A stretch of DNA of 64,000 nucleotides, taken from Paraphysomonas bandaiensis. Taxonomy: Eukaryota > Chrysophyceae. This document shows positions 33,725 through 60,204 of this stretch, one piece after another. The number at the start of each line of letters is the position of its first letter. The first letter of the stretch is position 1. The notes beneath the pieces were generated by a model. The model worked only from the letters and a program-made list of their open reading frames with translations, made no database searches and was not told the DNA's origin. Where the stretch lies: assembly GCA_965644295.1 (NCBI GenBank), contig CBFFRP010000036.1:1-64000 (forward strand), read 5' to 3'. The translations under genes were made by a program, and so were the position numbers.

Positions 33725-33779
33725 ATTCCTTAATCGTTTTTCGTATGTAGCTCTTCATCTGGACACCAGAAAAAATTGT

Positions 33780-36540
33780 ATCCAATACCATACAGGCTCC
33801 AATGAACGGGACTGTAATGACACAACTATTCTGACACCCACCCCATAAGCTACGCCGCCCTTTTCACACCCTGTCTTCGTCTCGTACCTATGCCCGATCT
33901 GGTCCCCAAACATTCCTGTCCGCCCTCACTGGACACACTGGATATTATCAAGGGCAGGCGAGGACGACCGGTCGCACTGGGACTTCTCCCAGACTTCCGA
34001 CCTTGGCCACTCTAGTCTTGTCCTGCTGTCCAGTACGGCACGCTACACACGACTTACTTCCATCCCTTGCTTACGCATCACAGACTCCCTTCTCTACCAC
34101 ACTATTTCCATTAAATCTTCACAAACATACACCAGAGCCACTGTTGCGTTCCTCCCAACATCAATGATGTGGCCTCGCCCACACAAGGTGATTGATACAG
34201 AGAACCAACGCACTACAGCCTCACATCTCCCATGCACCCCTTCCACGATATCTCCACAGACATCCACCAGAGTCGCTGTTGAGTTCCTTGCTATATGAGC
34301 AATATGTAGCACTGACTACACAAGGCTAGAGCGAAGCCCCCTCGTATTGTTGTAGTAGATATAGTTGAGAAAGGAACTCTGAATGCCGTATACAGAGCCA
34401 GAAATAACCAGCGGGAAGCGAAAACTAAGCGGAGCAGCAAAAGCAGGTAAGACTGGACGCCCGTAAGAGGAAGGGTGGGACTGAGAGGAGGACAAGTCCA
34501 GTGCGATAGATGTTATACCTTCCACCACCGTTTTAACATGCTCAAGAAGCGGAACCCTGGGAACAAACAAAAAGTCAAGACACGTATAGTTCTGATGAAG
34601 AGGATATTCAGCAGGTCATGATAGTGACCCCTTGACCACTTACTCTGTTGGTGACGAAATTTTTACTGTCACCAAAATGCGTGGCACTATATATGCTATG
34701 ATGATGATGGTACTTCTTACCATGTCTTGTTTACAAGAGCAGCAATAAGAGGGCTTCTAGCAGATAGGACAAGTCCGTGTTCCCCAAGCACTTCTCCCTT
34801 GCACCTAGTATATGTATCGATTCGTTTGTTATATTTTTCTTACATGTATTTATTTCTTACGGACGACAATAGTCCCACAAAAAACTCCAGCACCCTCCAA
34901 TAGGAGAAAGCGTGTCAGGACATGGGATTACGTTCAAGAACCTGTTCAAAGTACACTAGTTTAAACAAAGCGCTGTATAGTATTATAGTCAGCAGTAACA
35001 TTTGTTTCGACCGTTGCACCAGGTTTTATGCCCAGGTCGACTTGAACCTATGCGCCCCTATCCCAGTTGCCATAGCACCCCACATCCGTGTAGTCAGTGA
35101 AGTCCAGGAGGAAGTAGCCCCAAACTGCGAGATCTTGATCATTCAAAGAGACGTTGCCGTTGTTAATCCATCAGCGCCACACCTCAACACACAGAGATCT
35201 TGCTTCCTCCTTAAACATACACCAGCACCGCCCCCACCGTGCGTAAACAGACCAGCGCCCCTCTTCATGTCGCACTTCCCCCCGCCAATCCTCCCTCTAG
35301 GCACACGACAACGTGATATTATCCCATTCCTACAGAGAATGGACGACCATCACCCCAGACACTCTCGCAACCACATTCGACCTCGACGTTGTTGATCACA
35401 TCATAATACTGCCACTAGCCCTAAATTCCGACACTCCTTTACAACACATTGGGCAATGGTTGCAACCCTTGTAGCACAACACACTGCATTCTCCCACGCT
35501 TCCTCACTGGACGACGAGGATTACAACTACACCATCCAAAAGGGATTCTGCCAATCGCCACAGCATTCCTTGTTCGAACCCACTCACAAACAGGCGAATT
35601 CCTAGCCGTTAGCATAGATAACCCCTGTCACGTCAGAGGACTCCTTGACATCGTGGACGAAGGCCTCGCCCTTTTGCACACAGGGGATCCATGACTCTCT
35701 CAGACACACAGGGATATTCTTGTTGGATCTCATTCTAATTTATGGTGGAATACCTGGACCGGCCAAGGGACGGCCCCACTTATTAAACCAGTCTATAGAT
35801 ACAGGATATATATATACAGGACGGCTGGCCAAGAGACAGTCTACAAAAGAGGATCAGGAGTGTGGGATGACTAAGGCCATGCAGAGGAGATAGAGGAGGT
35901 GCCAAGGGTTGAGGCAGGGTGGGAGGACTACATTGAGGGTGGAAGTGCCGGCCTGAGTGGAGATGAGCCGCAAACAGGGAAGTCAGCGAGAGGAAGGAGA
36001 GAGGGACTGGAGAATACTGAGGCCGCCAGGGAGTTGTTCAGTGAAAAGTTGCGGTTAGGGGAGTTGGAACAAGGGTAACAAAGCAGGCCCCAGAATATAC
36101 CGTCATGAGTGTGGGATCGTCAAGAGTATGCCACCGAGAAGGCAAGGGATCAGCCGATCATAGAGTGTGAGGAAATCCAAGGACGGAGACCCTGGTGTTT
36201 GACCATAAGTGTAAGAGCTGCCGCTGCACCGAGATATGCCACGGTATGCTGAGTGTGTTGGTACAGGAGGGATCATACAGTGAAGCAGCGCAAGGAGGAT
36301 GAGTGTATGAAGGCACTAGAGAGGGGAGGAGAAAGAGCAGTCAGAGGGCAGCCCAGCAAGGCGGACAGAGGATGAGAGTATTGGGCACACCAGGAGAGGG
36401 GTGGGGCGTAGGAAGTAGGCCCAGTGGACGGAGGAGAGCTGCTGAGGAGGGGAAGAGAGACGGAGGGAAGTCACGAATACAAAGCATGGTTGAATATAGC
36501 ATTAGAACCAGTCATACATTAGCGTATCTTGTTTAGTTTG
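33780..36540. other. Strand-asymmetric, GC-richer tract without recognisable genes
   Basis: From about 33.8 to 35.7 kb the plus strand is rich in C (many CCC, CACCCC, CTCCC), and from about 35.85 to 36.5 kb it is rich in G and A (GAGGAGG, GGAGAGG). Both are unlike the AT-rich surroundings. Several 70-157-codon ORFs exist (for example 34922-35395, 35449-35694 and 36303-36536) but read as low-complexity Pro/Thr/Ser or Arg/Gly sequence with no domain. A stretch DHKCKSCRCTEICHGM near 36200 is the only zinc-finger-like pattern. It may be a decayed element of foreign composition. Confidence 0.4.
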
Positions 36541-37291
36541 GTAATTATTGAGTCAATTGATTTCATTGTATTCGCTTGAAGTACTCACGCGATAGAGATA
36601 CACGCGAATCAATGCATCTTACTAGATCTTAATCAAGTTGAAATTCTGGATAGGTATTGAGGATTGAGGATGAGTCGTTATAAAAGGAAGGTATAACACT
36701 AGGAAATCCGCTACCACGTTGTACTATGTAGTCACTCAAGAATAAACGTTGCAGCGATAAGGTGGCAACAGAGATTATAACTGATAAAAGCTAAGCAACT
36801 ACGCTGGAATTTCGTGTGGTTGTCATGAAAGTGGCAATGTCGACGTATACGACATGTATAATATATATTATATGATACCTATATTATGCTGCACGGAAGC
36901 GCAGGCCTATACTCCAACCAGCTGATTAGTCAAGATCCTATAAATGAGATCAACGAGGCAATCAAACGACACAAGAAAACTCAGCAACAAGACAGTTCTT
37001 ATAAAGTGACCGTCAGTTGGACAAACAAGGCTACGAGTGGAGCAACCTGGACCACGAAAAGGTCCAACGCGCGCTATTTAATCACATATATCATGAAATT
37101 TGGGATTCTATAATACACAATAGTAAACCATCAATTATTGCACAAAAGTAAGAATGACATCGAAGCGTCAAAAAAGATCACAAACTATCGACCAAAAACA
37201 CTATAAAACATTTCTCTCTCTACAGCGTGTATATCTAGCAGTTTCGTGATGTTGTAAGATGCGTTTACCAGTAACCTTCTATTCACTATAA
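36541..37291. other. Gene-free stretch 3' of BEACH gene
   Basis: AT-rich; a 75-codon ORF (36886-37113) shows no recognisable domain. No known repeat. Confidence 0.35.
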
Positions 37292-50642
<13,351 letters not shown>

Positions 50643-51231
50643 CTTACACAGCCACTACACGATTAATAATCTATAAACTCGTTGAGTTGACAATGTCGAC
50701 TTCTATTCATACTTATACAGTGGAAGAGTATTAATAAACGAATAATATTCTCGTCAAAATAGCCTTTCAAAATGTATCTAAGATATTCTCACTCTATGGG
50801 TGTATATCTAACAGTAGTTAAGGTGATAGTAATCGATAGTCATTCCTCTCAATATACATGTATATGATTCTTAAGGCCAATTATCTCCCTTCTATTTGAC
50901 CATATGATAAACTGTACTGGTGTATAGCAGAGTGTACAGCAGGAGTACGTACTGTAGTACATGCTGTACGTACGATAATTATCTGCCTTTTTTTTTACTG
51001 TTGACGAGGAGGAGCTTCGTACGACACGTAGGAATTCCTAGTAAAATTAATTCAGAAATCCCCGACATTTCTGCATAAAAACCATAAAGTGGACAGATTA
51101 GGTATCACAACCTCCTATTCACGTACACCAGGTACATGTACGTGTGTCCAGGACTGTCCAGCTGTGTGGTCCATATCAACACATCCCCACAAATATCCTC
51201 ATAGCAATCTGTTAAGTTACACAGTCACTGA
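50643..51231. promoter_or_regulatory. Divergent intergenic region BEACH / Deltex
   Basis: 589 nt shared by the two genes. TACAGCAG at 50935-50942 sits almost exactly midway, about 290 nt from each start codon, beside overlapping GTAC palindromes (ACGTACTGTAGTACATG). No ORF is convincing. Confidence 0.45.
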
Positions 51232-52016
51232 ATGGCACACAAGGGCAAACACTCATCATCAATAACTTCTATCCCAGCTACCTTACAGACTGAAGCGACC
51301 ACTAAAATTAGCGATGTGTCCTTATTTTCTTCAGTCGATGATGTGATAAGCGCTTGTCAACCACCTGCCTCTAGTTATCCTCAATCTTGCTCCATATGCT
51401 TCCAGGAATTTTGTGGTGACTGCTGTAACTTTGCATTGATTGTCCTTCCCTACTGCAGAAGCAGCCATTGTTTCTGTAGGAACTGTGCACGCCGAATGCT
51501 GGACACATCCGGAAAGTGTGGGGTATGCATGAAGTATTACATTGCCAGTACCGGCACACAACCTGTAAATGGTAGAATGCGTGTGGCAGTGCTTCCCCCA
51601 TCGCGGCTCAGACTACCAGGACACGAGGACTGTGGAGTTATCGTCATTCGCTACGAGTTTCCATCAGGAGTACAAGGCCCAGAACACCCTAATGCGGGGC
51701 AACGTTACCGTGGGACGAAAAGGCAAGCGTATCTGCCAGATAATGAGCTAGGTAGAAAAGTACTAGCGATGCTTCAGACTTGCTTCCAGCGCCGTTTGAC
51801 GTTTACAGTAGGTATGGTTCAGGATTAACGCTATTCATTTATAGCTCACACAATGCAGGTCGTTCTGTAACCACGGGCCAAGATAACTGCGTTATATGGA
51901 ATGGCATTCACCATAAAACCAATGTGACTGGTGGTTCATCTAGATTTGGATATCCTGATGAAACTTACTTGCACAGAGTAATGTGGGAGCTTAACGACAA
52001 GGGCATCACGGGTTGA
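51232..52016 (+). CDS. Deltex-type RING E3 ubiquitin ligase (DTX3-like)
   Basis: Two exons, 51232-51811 and 51859-52016, with a 47-nt GT-AG intron; 245 aa. A Ser/Thr-rich N-terminus is followed by a RING finger ([26 protein letters not shown]; residues about 53-103) and the Deltex C-terminal domain ([75 protein letters not shown]). The compact RING-DTC plan matches DTX3/DTX3L; there are no WWE domains. The family ubiquitinates targets and its DTC domain can bind or modify ADP-ribose. The splice is well supported because the motif FTVG-SVTTGQD runs across it. Outside animals the family is patchy. Confidence 0.92.
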
Positions 52017-53560
52017 ATCAATGGTTAAAAGTGATATACTGTCCTGGGACAAGTATGAAACCAGTATGTTTTTGAATAGTTGATTTTATCATTACCGTAT
52101 AGATTTGCATCTATATTTAGAATTTTATTTGCTTCATTAGATTATGTACTATAGAAATTGTTTATTACTATCGTTTCATTAGATTGTGTACTATATAAAT
52201 TGTTTATTACTATCGAGGTTTCCTGCGCAATATAACTATCGTATATTGTGCCTGTTTATTACAAGTGCTAAAATAAAATAATAATCGACAATGATTTGAA
52301 GCAAAAAGTAATTTGGACAACAGTATGAATATTTGACACAGAGTACCGTGCAGGAAATACCCTGCTTTGCTGTTTGACGCATAACTGCAGTCATTTCTGT
52401 ATACTGTATAGTAATGAAGCAGAAATATATTTGTCCCTACTAAATTTTTCATTTGTTCCTACTAAACTAAATGGCAGCTGATTATCCATATACTATTTTT
52501 TTAGCCGCTTCTGCTGAGTTGTAGAACTATAAAACAGATAAAAGCGCTGCAAAGTATATAAATTGAAATATAAGTTCTTGAACTTTCTTATGTATTCAAC
52601 ATTGACACACACACTATGCTTTGCTTCATTAGCGCTTTGTATATGTCGTCGTCTTCTGATTGTGGTTACTTGGTAGCTCAAGAAATTGAAAGTATGTAGA
52701 GAAAAAGCATTGTATCAATCTACGTATGAAATAATTTCATTCTTCCGAGCGAGTTAGTAATTAGGCACCTTATATTCATCGTCTCCGTGACACCACATTC
52801 GATATATCCTCATTCCCAAGATACTAATGCTGCTAAAAAGTATGAGAGGCCGAGGTGCTCTGTAGTTCTTCGTATATATATATGCTTAACATAGATGATA
52901 GTAATATTATTTCAACCATTACTGTGTTAGAAGTGCAGGTCATTATTACAAGTGGGGTCCATATCACTAGTGGGGTGCTGTCTACAGTAACAGATATGTC
53001 GAAACAGGAAGCCTATTCATTCATATGTTAATCCTATTGTTGTCTACAAACACCCTTTCCATATAGTACATACTGGATAAGATATAAATCCATGGGATAA
53101 TCCCCATCACAGGTGGGTAGTGTCATGATCAGCGTTAAGTTCCATTTCAGGGCAGTTCATGCATATGATACCATAATTAACTGATACCCGGATATTAGCA
53201 CATTATACTCTGTATATGTACAAAAAATGTCAGTAGTACACTAAATCTCAATATAAAAATCACACTTTTTTGTCATATCAAAAACAGAAATAGGATTTTT
53301 TTCCTGATCGACATGCATATTCCTACCCGTACAGCAGCCGTACGTGTAATCTGTGTATTGTAAGAATAAGAAGTTCTTCAATAATACACACATATATCCA
53401 CACATACACACCATACATATCCATATGCATGCATATATATATATCCATAGAGCCACATCACACTCTAATAACCAAACACCATATATAACTACACCCAATA
53501 CCCTCTAGCAGACACGTCTTACCCCCCCTACACCTCTCTATCGAATCACATCCCTATATA
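52017..53560. promoter_or_regulatory. Intergenic region upstream of aminotransferase
   Basis: Contains a tandem duplication of 42 bp (52132-52173 and 52174-52215, three mismatches). TACAGCAG lies at 53330-53337 within the inverted repeat CGTAC...GTACG, about 230 nt upstream of the ATG at 53561. No coding frame was found. Confidence 0.4.
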
Positions 53561-55005
53561 ATGACATCTAAGCTCCATATGAACATACAAGTGAATCTAG
53601 CATGCGGACAGCCTCCAGAGAACCTTTTACCCTTTCAACTAGTCTCATCTGCAGCCATTAAACTCCTTAGTGGTCAATATGAGATGTCTCAGTATGATGA
53701 TTCATCATCCCCATTAAATTATGGGGATTGCAACACGTTTTTTTCCAAACGTGTTGCCTCTCTATTACATGATGAGTGTGGTAGAGATAGCATTGACTAT
53801 AATCTTATTGTACCCACAGCTGGAGTGTCGAATGCACTTGACATGATATGTACAATGCTGTGCAAGGGACTCAACAAACAAGGAATTGTGTTTGTAGAAG
53901 AAGCGACTTACTTCTTGTCGATGGGTGTATTTGAGGATCATGGTATTAACATTCATAATTTTACTATCTATCTTCATAGATTCATGCAGGCCTCATCATT
54001 CAACCGGTTGCAACTGACGATGAAGGAATTGTTATAGATGACTTCAGGCGGTTATTGGAGGCATTGGGTACGGAGGGAGCAGCTAGCTTGCAGCCTTTAT
54101 TCCTTTACACGATACCTACTTTTCATAATCCAACTGGGCGTACCATGAGCTTGAGCCGGCGCAGGCAGTTGCTCGAGCTCACCCGAGAATACGGGGTTTT
54201 CGTGGTGGCGGATGAAGTATATCAGATGTTGGGCTTTACTTCATCTCTAACATCCCGCAAAGACTCTCTATCCTCTACTAATCCTAATGCGCTATATCCT
54301 GCTCTGGTGTCACTCACTCCTCCGTCGTCATGTCCCCTGGATCTGTATGAGCACGTCATATCAGTGTCCTCATTCTCTAAGATACTCGCTCCGGGCTTGA
54401 GGGTTGGTTGGGTTGAGTTCTCGTGTCCCGCACTGGCAGAGAGGTTCCGAGCTCTGGGTGTACTCCGATCTGGTAGCTCAATATCCCACTTCGCTTCCTG
54501 TGTGGCGGTGTGCTGTTTATCAGATCCCACAGACCCAGATTCAACTCATCCGCAATGCCCTCTGCGCAGCCATATGCAATATCTCAGGGATACCCTAGCG
54601 AGAAAGTACGAAGCTCTTACAGACGCCCTAGTAGAGTACTCACGAAGACTTCTGGGTGGATATGGTATTGAGGACGCAATTACAATTACTGGCTACGGTA
54701 CAAATGAACCAGTGGGTGGGTACTTTATCTGGGTGAAGCTGCCAGCGTGGCTGCGAGAAAAGTATACTGCGACTGAGCTATTAAGCCTAGCCCGTGAAGA
54801 TCCATACAGTGTTGCCTTCACTCCTGGAGACAGCTGCATGCCCGTAAATAGCAACGAGTATATTCCATTATCTACAATCCGAGCATCAGAAAGTGTACCA
54901 CGTGAACAGTTTGTGCGCCTTTGCTTTGCAAGGCTGTCTGTTGAAGAGCTACAAGATGGTGCACAACGGCTATGTCAGCTGCTGGCAGATATAAAGTCAG
55001 TATAA
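53561..55005 (+). CDS. PLP-dependent class I/II aminotransferase (LysN/ARO8-like)
   Basis: Two exons, 53561-53942 and 53990-55005, 47-nt GT-AG intron, 465 aa. Family marks: NLACGQPPENLLPFQL near the N-terminus, YGDCNTFFSKRVASLL, VPTAGVSNALDMI (phosphate-binding loop region), TIPTFHNPTGRTMS, VADEVYQML (Asp binding the PLP pyridine) and SSFSKILAPGLRVGWVEF, where Lys258 forms the Schiff base. The Arg binding the substrate carboxylate is likely the one in VRLCFARLS. This group includes 2-aminoadipate, aromatic and branched-chain aminotransferases, so amino-acid transamination is safe but the substrate is not known. The ATG at 53561 is the first in frame; no obvious mitochondrial presequence is seen. 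Confidence 0.88.
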
Positions 55006-56443
55006 CATATACAGAGACGTATTTATACCGCTTACCTCGATATATCTAATACTAAGTAATAGGAAAGAAAAGTAGAGAAAGCGTTGCTAGAATGCTTAAT
55101 TTCAAGACACTTGTTTAGAGTAAAGTATCGAATAAGATGTGGTTTTATACTTAATCGATTGTCTATTCATATTGCATCCCAACGCAGAAACACGGAACTG
55201 CTGTAGTTGTAATAAAGCACACTTTCAACTTAAGATATGCCACTGATGAACTCCCAACAAACAAGATATCACAGACTAGGTACTTAGCCAATTAGCACTT
55301 TGAGAGGGATACAAGATGTCGCGCTTCCATGAAATAAGTTAAATGAATGAACAGAAAACCAGTAACGACTAGATAATAGACAGTAAGCAAAAATATGTTC
55401 AAGGTACGGAGCGTATCATACAAAAATCAAGATTCTTAAAAAAGACTAGGTTTAAAGATAATAATAACATTAATGACAGGCATATATGCTATTCAGTAAT
55501 AACATATTGGACATATGACTATACTGCACATCACTATACTGCATATGCTTATACTGCATATCACTATACTGCATACCTCTACGAGTACAACCAGCTGAAG
55601 ATTGTATTTTTCTGATATTTAAGACCACATATCATGCATAGAGGTCAGTGAGCTAAACCCGTTCAACTTCAATATAGCCAAGAATGAACCTGTTAAATAT
55701 ATCAACCCTTGCCCCTCAGTGGCATCAGATAACTCTCCACTGGAACCTCTAGCTTGATAATAATGTTCTTCATACACCTTATCAATTCCATCTCAACCAA
55801 TGGTACAGACATGGCAAGTCCATATGCACGCATCCAGTTCCTTGATTTGTGAGGCAGCACGTAGCCATACTCAGTACGTTGTGTCTGACGAAAGGTACCT
55901 CACATCCCGTTGCATCATGACCATCACCCTGACGAAATGGCTCTCGGTGATCCACATGTTATAACGCCTGTCCTTGGCGTGATAGTTTGCCCAGCTATGT
56001 GGCCAGTGCTCGCGATATCCACAACCGACTGCTGCTGGTCTAGGCCTTTGCATAAAGAATGTCCCAGCTAGATTTTCATCTGCATACTATGGCTCGCCGT
56101 GTAGTGTTAGGCAGCACATGGCTGATGGATCTATCCGACTCAACACAGCACTCTATTGTTTGAATTCATTATTAGAGCCAATCAAGTTTCTTGGCGCCAT
56201 AACCCCCAATATACCCACAATATTACAGGTTTTATCATAACAAGTACATTTTTTTCCGTATATTTGAGTTTTGAACTCCTACGAAAAATACGAAGCATAT
56301 CTGCAACAGTTCGTAGTATACAGTCACTCTGTATACCGCCGCCTCATAGCTATGTACACTACTGTACAGCAGCAGGCAGACATATGCACACTGTGCATCA
56401 TATTAACTCACCCTCACATAGGCTTATATCCAGCACACACCCC
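55006..56443. promoter_or_regulatory. Intergenic region upstream of cupredoxin gene, with a decayed ORF
   Basis: 55198-55205 holds CTGCTGTA. 55500-55580 has short tandem TATACTGCATATCAC-like units. On the minus strand about 56053-55870 and then, in another frame, about 55905-55705 read as protein (MQRPRPAAVGCGYREHWPHS; EYGYVLPHKSRNWMRAYGLA), separated by a frameshift: a broken gene or transposon remnant of unknown type. TACAGCAG at 56365-56372 lies 72 nt upstream of the next gene's ATG. Confidence 0.4.
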
Positions 56444-58082
56444 ATGCATACACAACAATTCCCCTATGGGGCAATCACTATATACCTTACAGTTCTCTTA
56501 TATCACGCAGTTATCACTACAGCTCAATGCAATGGTCATCACCAGCACCAGCCCACGACACGTATATACTGTATAGCAGCCGTTGAACGGTTATGGAACT
56601 ATGCTCCTCAATCCACTGCATATGCATATGATATATCAGGCCTGTATGAATCATATGCACAAGAGGAATTGCAAGAACATAATAAGAATCTTGGAAAATC
56701 TTATATGAAAGTTATGTATCGAGGCTTTGCCTATGACACACAAACTATGCAATGTGATTGGATGAAGGAGTTAGTAGATGGATATGACAATAAGGGCTCA
56801 TTGCTGGGTTTATTAGGACCTACTATACGTGCTGTTGTTGGAGATACTATTGTTGTTCACTTCAGAAATAATGCCAGCCACACACACTCTGTCCATCCGC
56901 ATGGGTTATACTATCAAGAGGTACGACACCCCATCTAGTTAAGTTAATACTGAAACTGTGCGTAGGGATTCTCAGATTCTGCTCTCCCTGGAAAGGAAGT
57001 AACATATACTTGGTTGGCATTGGCAGGGTCTGGACCCGATTCGTCCTCCAGTATGTCTTCACGTGTTTGGTTGTACTACAGCAATGTAGACGGGGAGAGG
57101 GATACTAACAGTGGTCTACTTGGGGCGATTATAGTGACTTCGAGTGAGTTTATTAGATCGCAGGATGCTTCTGCTGACGCTGTTCCTTGTGATGTTGACT
57201 TGGATATCGTGCTTGCAATGTGGGTGATTAATGAAAGCAGCAGCTGGTGCGTGCGTTCGTAGTGATGATAAAATTTTTACTGCATGTCACAGGATGTTAG
57301 AAAGTAATCTTATTTCCCACATTGGGGATGAAGTCTTTTTGGATCCAGAACGTTATGCTCAGGATGAGCAGTTTGTCAAGAGTAACACCCGGTACTCTCT
57401 CAACGGATATCTATACGGCAACCTTGGACTAGGTGTGCGCGCTGGTACACATGTGCGGTGGCATATGATTAGTATTGGGGGAAACTACAGTGAGAGGGTT
57501 CTGGGACTGGAATGGGCGAGACAAGCGGAGTCTGGGGGATATGGACAGGCTTTTGCACGGGTTTCTTTGCAGCATCCGGGCTACATTTCCGTTGACATGA
57601 TACCACAGGGACCTGCTGGGTACTTTTTGCATGCACAAGATAGAAACATCTCGCAGAGGGGTATGGTGGCTTTGTTAGAAGTAATAGAAAGCTTGGACGA
57701 CGATGAAACAGGTGTGGATACTACAGGCGGTGCTGGTGTGGTCTTCAATTGGTGGTCAGTTGCACTCATTGGCTCAGCACTTGTGGTGGTAACTGGGGCA
57801 CTTTTCTGCTCGATTATTTTGGTGGCGCCAAGTTGTATGTCTCTTAAATGTCTGCGGGGTATGAAAATGCCTGTCGTGCAATGGGTTGAAATACCTGGAG
57901 ACTCACAACATGGCGACTTGGATAGGGATTCAGAGGACGGTAGAATAGATGCATGGAGGAATGGAAGTGATTGGGACGATGATGATGACGATGAAGTTGT
58001 ATTAGGCTCGTGGGGTGGTATGGGTCAGGCTCCTGTAATTGACTCGTATAGGTATCACAGAGAACCGGATGAACGCGAGTGA
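56444..58082 (+). CDS. Hephaestin/ceruloplasmin-like membrane cupredoxin protein
   Basis: Three exons, 56444-56920, 56966-57246 and 57293-58082; GT-AG introns of 45-46 nt; 515 aa. I chose the ATG at 56444, as it gives a good signal peptide (hydrophobic core YLTVLLYHAVITTAQ). The first cupredoxin domain is of the hephaestin/ceruloplasmin type: GLLGPTIRAVVGDTIVVHF, HTHSVHPHG (HxH copper ligands), LLGAIIV, then NESSSW. The second domain keeps the fold pattern (GYISVDMIPQGPAGYFLHA) but lacks the HCH and HxHG copper ligands. A single membrane segment (SVALIGSALVVVTGALFCSI, about residue 415) precedes an acidic cytosolic tail. With two instead of six cupredoxin domains it is far shorter than hephaestin. 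A copper-binding or adhesion/sensor role is as likely as ferroxidase activity. Confidence 0.82.
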
Positions 58083-58672
58083 GCAATCGATGGGCGAGAT
58101 AGTGTAGAATTTATGATAGAGGAGTATTTTTTGTGTCTACTTATTGTGGTTTTTGTATGTAAAAGTTTCATGTACATTGATGTATATATAGGTATCCTTC
58201 CACATAAAGTATCAGAGTTTTGTGACATGTCAGAAATATTAAGATTTTGACCCCTTACTGAAATAGATTTACCCGAAATAACAGTTTTCAGCCTGTGTTT
58301 ATTACAGCCACAATAGTACCTCTCCGTTTTAAGGCGTTATTCTATAGAATTTTCACATTGTAGTAACCAGGACTGCGTATTAATTAATTGTCGTTTATAG
58401 AAATTAAGACAGCAACTAGTAATTGCAATTATAATTGATAAAACAGTCTTAAATTAATTGTGGCAATTTGAATTTATTGCGAGAGACAATTATAAAAATT
58501 GCAATCCCAAAGTTTGACGAAGAATAAGATGATGATAATGACAGTGAGGATCTAGTTCAGAGTGTCAACAAAGTGCAGATTTGATCGCAACCAAACGCGT
58601 TTTAACAAGCAAACTCGATACCACAGCCTGAAACACTTGCTTGTCACAACGAATAAGATTATATTGAGAGTC
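58083..58672. other. Gene-free AT-rich stretch
   Basis: 3' flank of the cupredoxin gene; no coding frame or known repeat. Confidence 0.4.
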
Positions 58673-59340
58673 TTATTAGCAATTGATGTTAAAAATCACT
58701 ACCAGTTTAGTAGCTAGATAAAAACTAGGCAAGCTAGATAGACGTCCACCTGTAACTAGCTAGTACAAACTCTATTATTCTACTATTTAACGCTACGGAA
58801 GCTGTTTGTGCGTTGCCACAAGCACCAAGGTGCAACACCTCCGCTCTATCACTGAAAGTAAACTTTGTGAGCAAGTAGAATGTTGATATACCTGCCATCT
58901 GCTGACTTCAAAACTTTTTAGCTTTTGAGTCCTTAAGGTGTACATCCCGGATGCTTGACTTCACCAAGCAGCCCGATACCCGGTTACACTTGAGGTGGGC
59001 TCATTCCCGGATGCCTGTTTATTCGTCAAGGCCCAAAGACGGCTACACAAGTGACACTGATTGGTGTTTTTTGTACCACACCAGCATTTAGATATTAGGA
59101 GGAAACAATATCAGCTGACTATATATATGCGGCTCACGTTAGTTTCCCGGAGAAATTGCCAGAGTATTTATCCCCTGAGTGGGCAGAACAATACTTGCAT
59201 CTATGATTGCGGCTCACGTTTGTTTTCCTGAGAAAATCTCTCCGGTACTTATCCCCCAGAACACCACGAAAAGGTGCGAGTCCGACTCTGATGAGGGAAG
59301 TAAAGGTCTAGTTTTATGGGGACTAAAGTTGCAGGATTCT
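58673..59340 (+). repeat. Dispersed TIR repeat family, longest copy with internal duplication
   Basis: Starts TTATTAGCAATTG after TC. It contains all conserved blocks in the same order as 26295-26807, plus a duplicated segment: TATGCGGCTCACGTTAGTTT near 59122 and TTGCGGCTCACGTTTGTTTT near 59201, each followed by a CCGG/GAGAAA and TTATCCCC stretch. The final GGTGCGAGTCCGACTCTGAT block ends at about 59296. A clear right TIR was not found. Confidence 0.7.
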
Positions 59341-60204
59341 CTTATACCTGTCCCGTATATATTCAAATTTGACATAATAGTAATGTAAAGACTTATTTAA
59401 CTTAACGTAATTCACACTATATTCTTTAATTGTAAATTAGTAACACTACTAAACTCATAATCAATATCACTTGTCACTCATTCTCAATCGCCAAATCTGT
59501 GCTATCGCAACTACCAATCATTTTTATACGATTATATATATATATATTATCACAATTTTATACAGCCAATATATTTCAGTTCTACTACTATGTTTTACTA
59601 TCATGACATTAGTTTTCTGATACTGTTAACCACTACAGTATTCTTCAAGTAACAATCATAATTTAAATACCTTGAAATATAGCTTTCAATGCTCACAAAC
59701 AGCAAAACTCGACAGTTTTCCCTCCTGCAAAAAGTGTCCTTCACACATATAGTAAACTAAGGCCTTTACAATAACGGGTGCTATTTTTGTCTGGTCTAAC
59801 AAGAGTACAGGTCTACGCAGCTGAATAAAATCCATATTTCTACTTAAAATCAAAGAAAGCTCAGACAAAGGTTCTGATGTTTACCGATACATGGAAAGCA
59901 CACATGTGCAATGTCAGCGATTAAAGTAGTACTGACTGCTGACTACGACTTCAATTCAGGATATTTCTAAAGCGAACTGTGTATGAACACTACATAGACG
60001 TGCACGCTTCTTGTCGTGGAAGCTAACACACACTTCAAGGATTCTCAGTTGTGGTATAAATCTAAACATACCACAGAGTGATGTCCAGCTTCAATTCCAG
60101 CCAAATACCCATGTAATCGTGTTAACATCATGAGCAATATTATTAATCATGTTCTAATTATAGTCACTCCTAGGATGAATGCAAAATGAACCAGAATTAA
60201 CTAA
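59341..60204. other. Repeat-bearing stretch 3' of EMC7
   Basis: 59633-59720 is homologous to 16018-16110. On the minus strand 59868-59686 reads as a 60-aa frame beginning MSELSLILSRNMDFIQLRRP with protein-like composition, possibly a remnant of the same dispersed element. A TA run lies near 59531-59548. Confidence 0.4.

Noticed and set aside
34922-35395. 157-codon ORF in the C-rich tract
   Set aside because: Low-complexity Pro/Ser/Thr-rich translation explained by base composition; no domain and no splice or start support.
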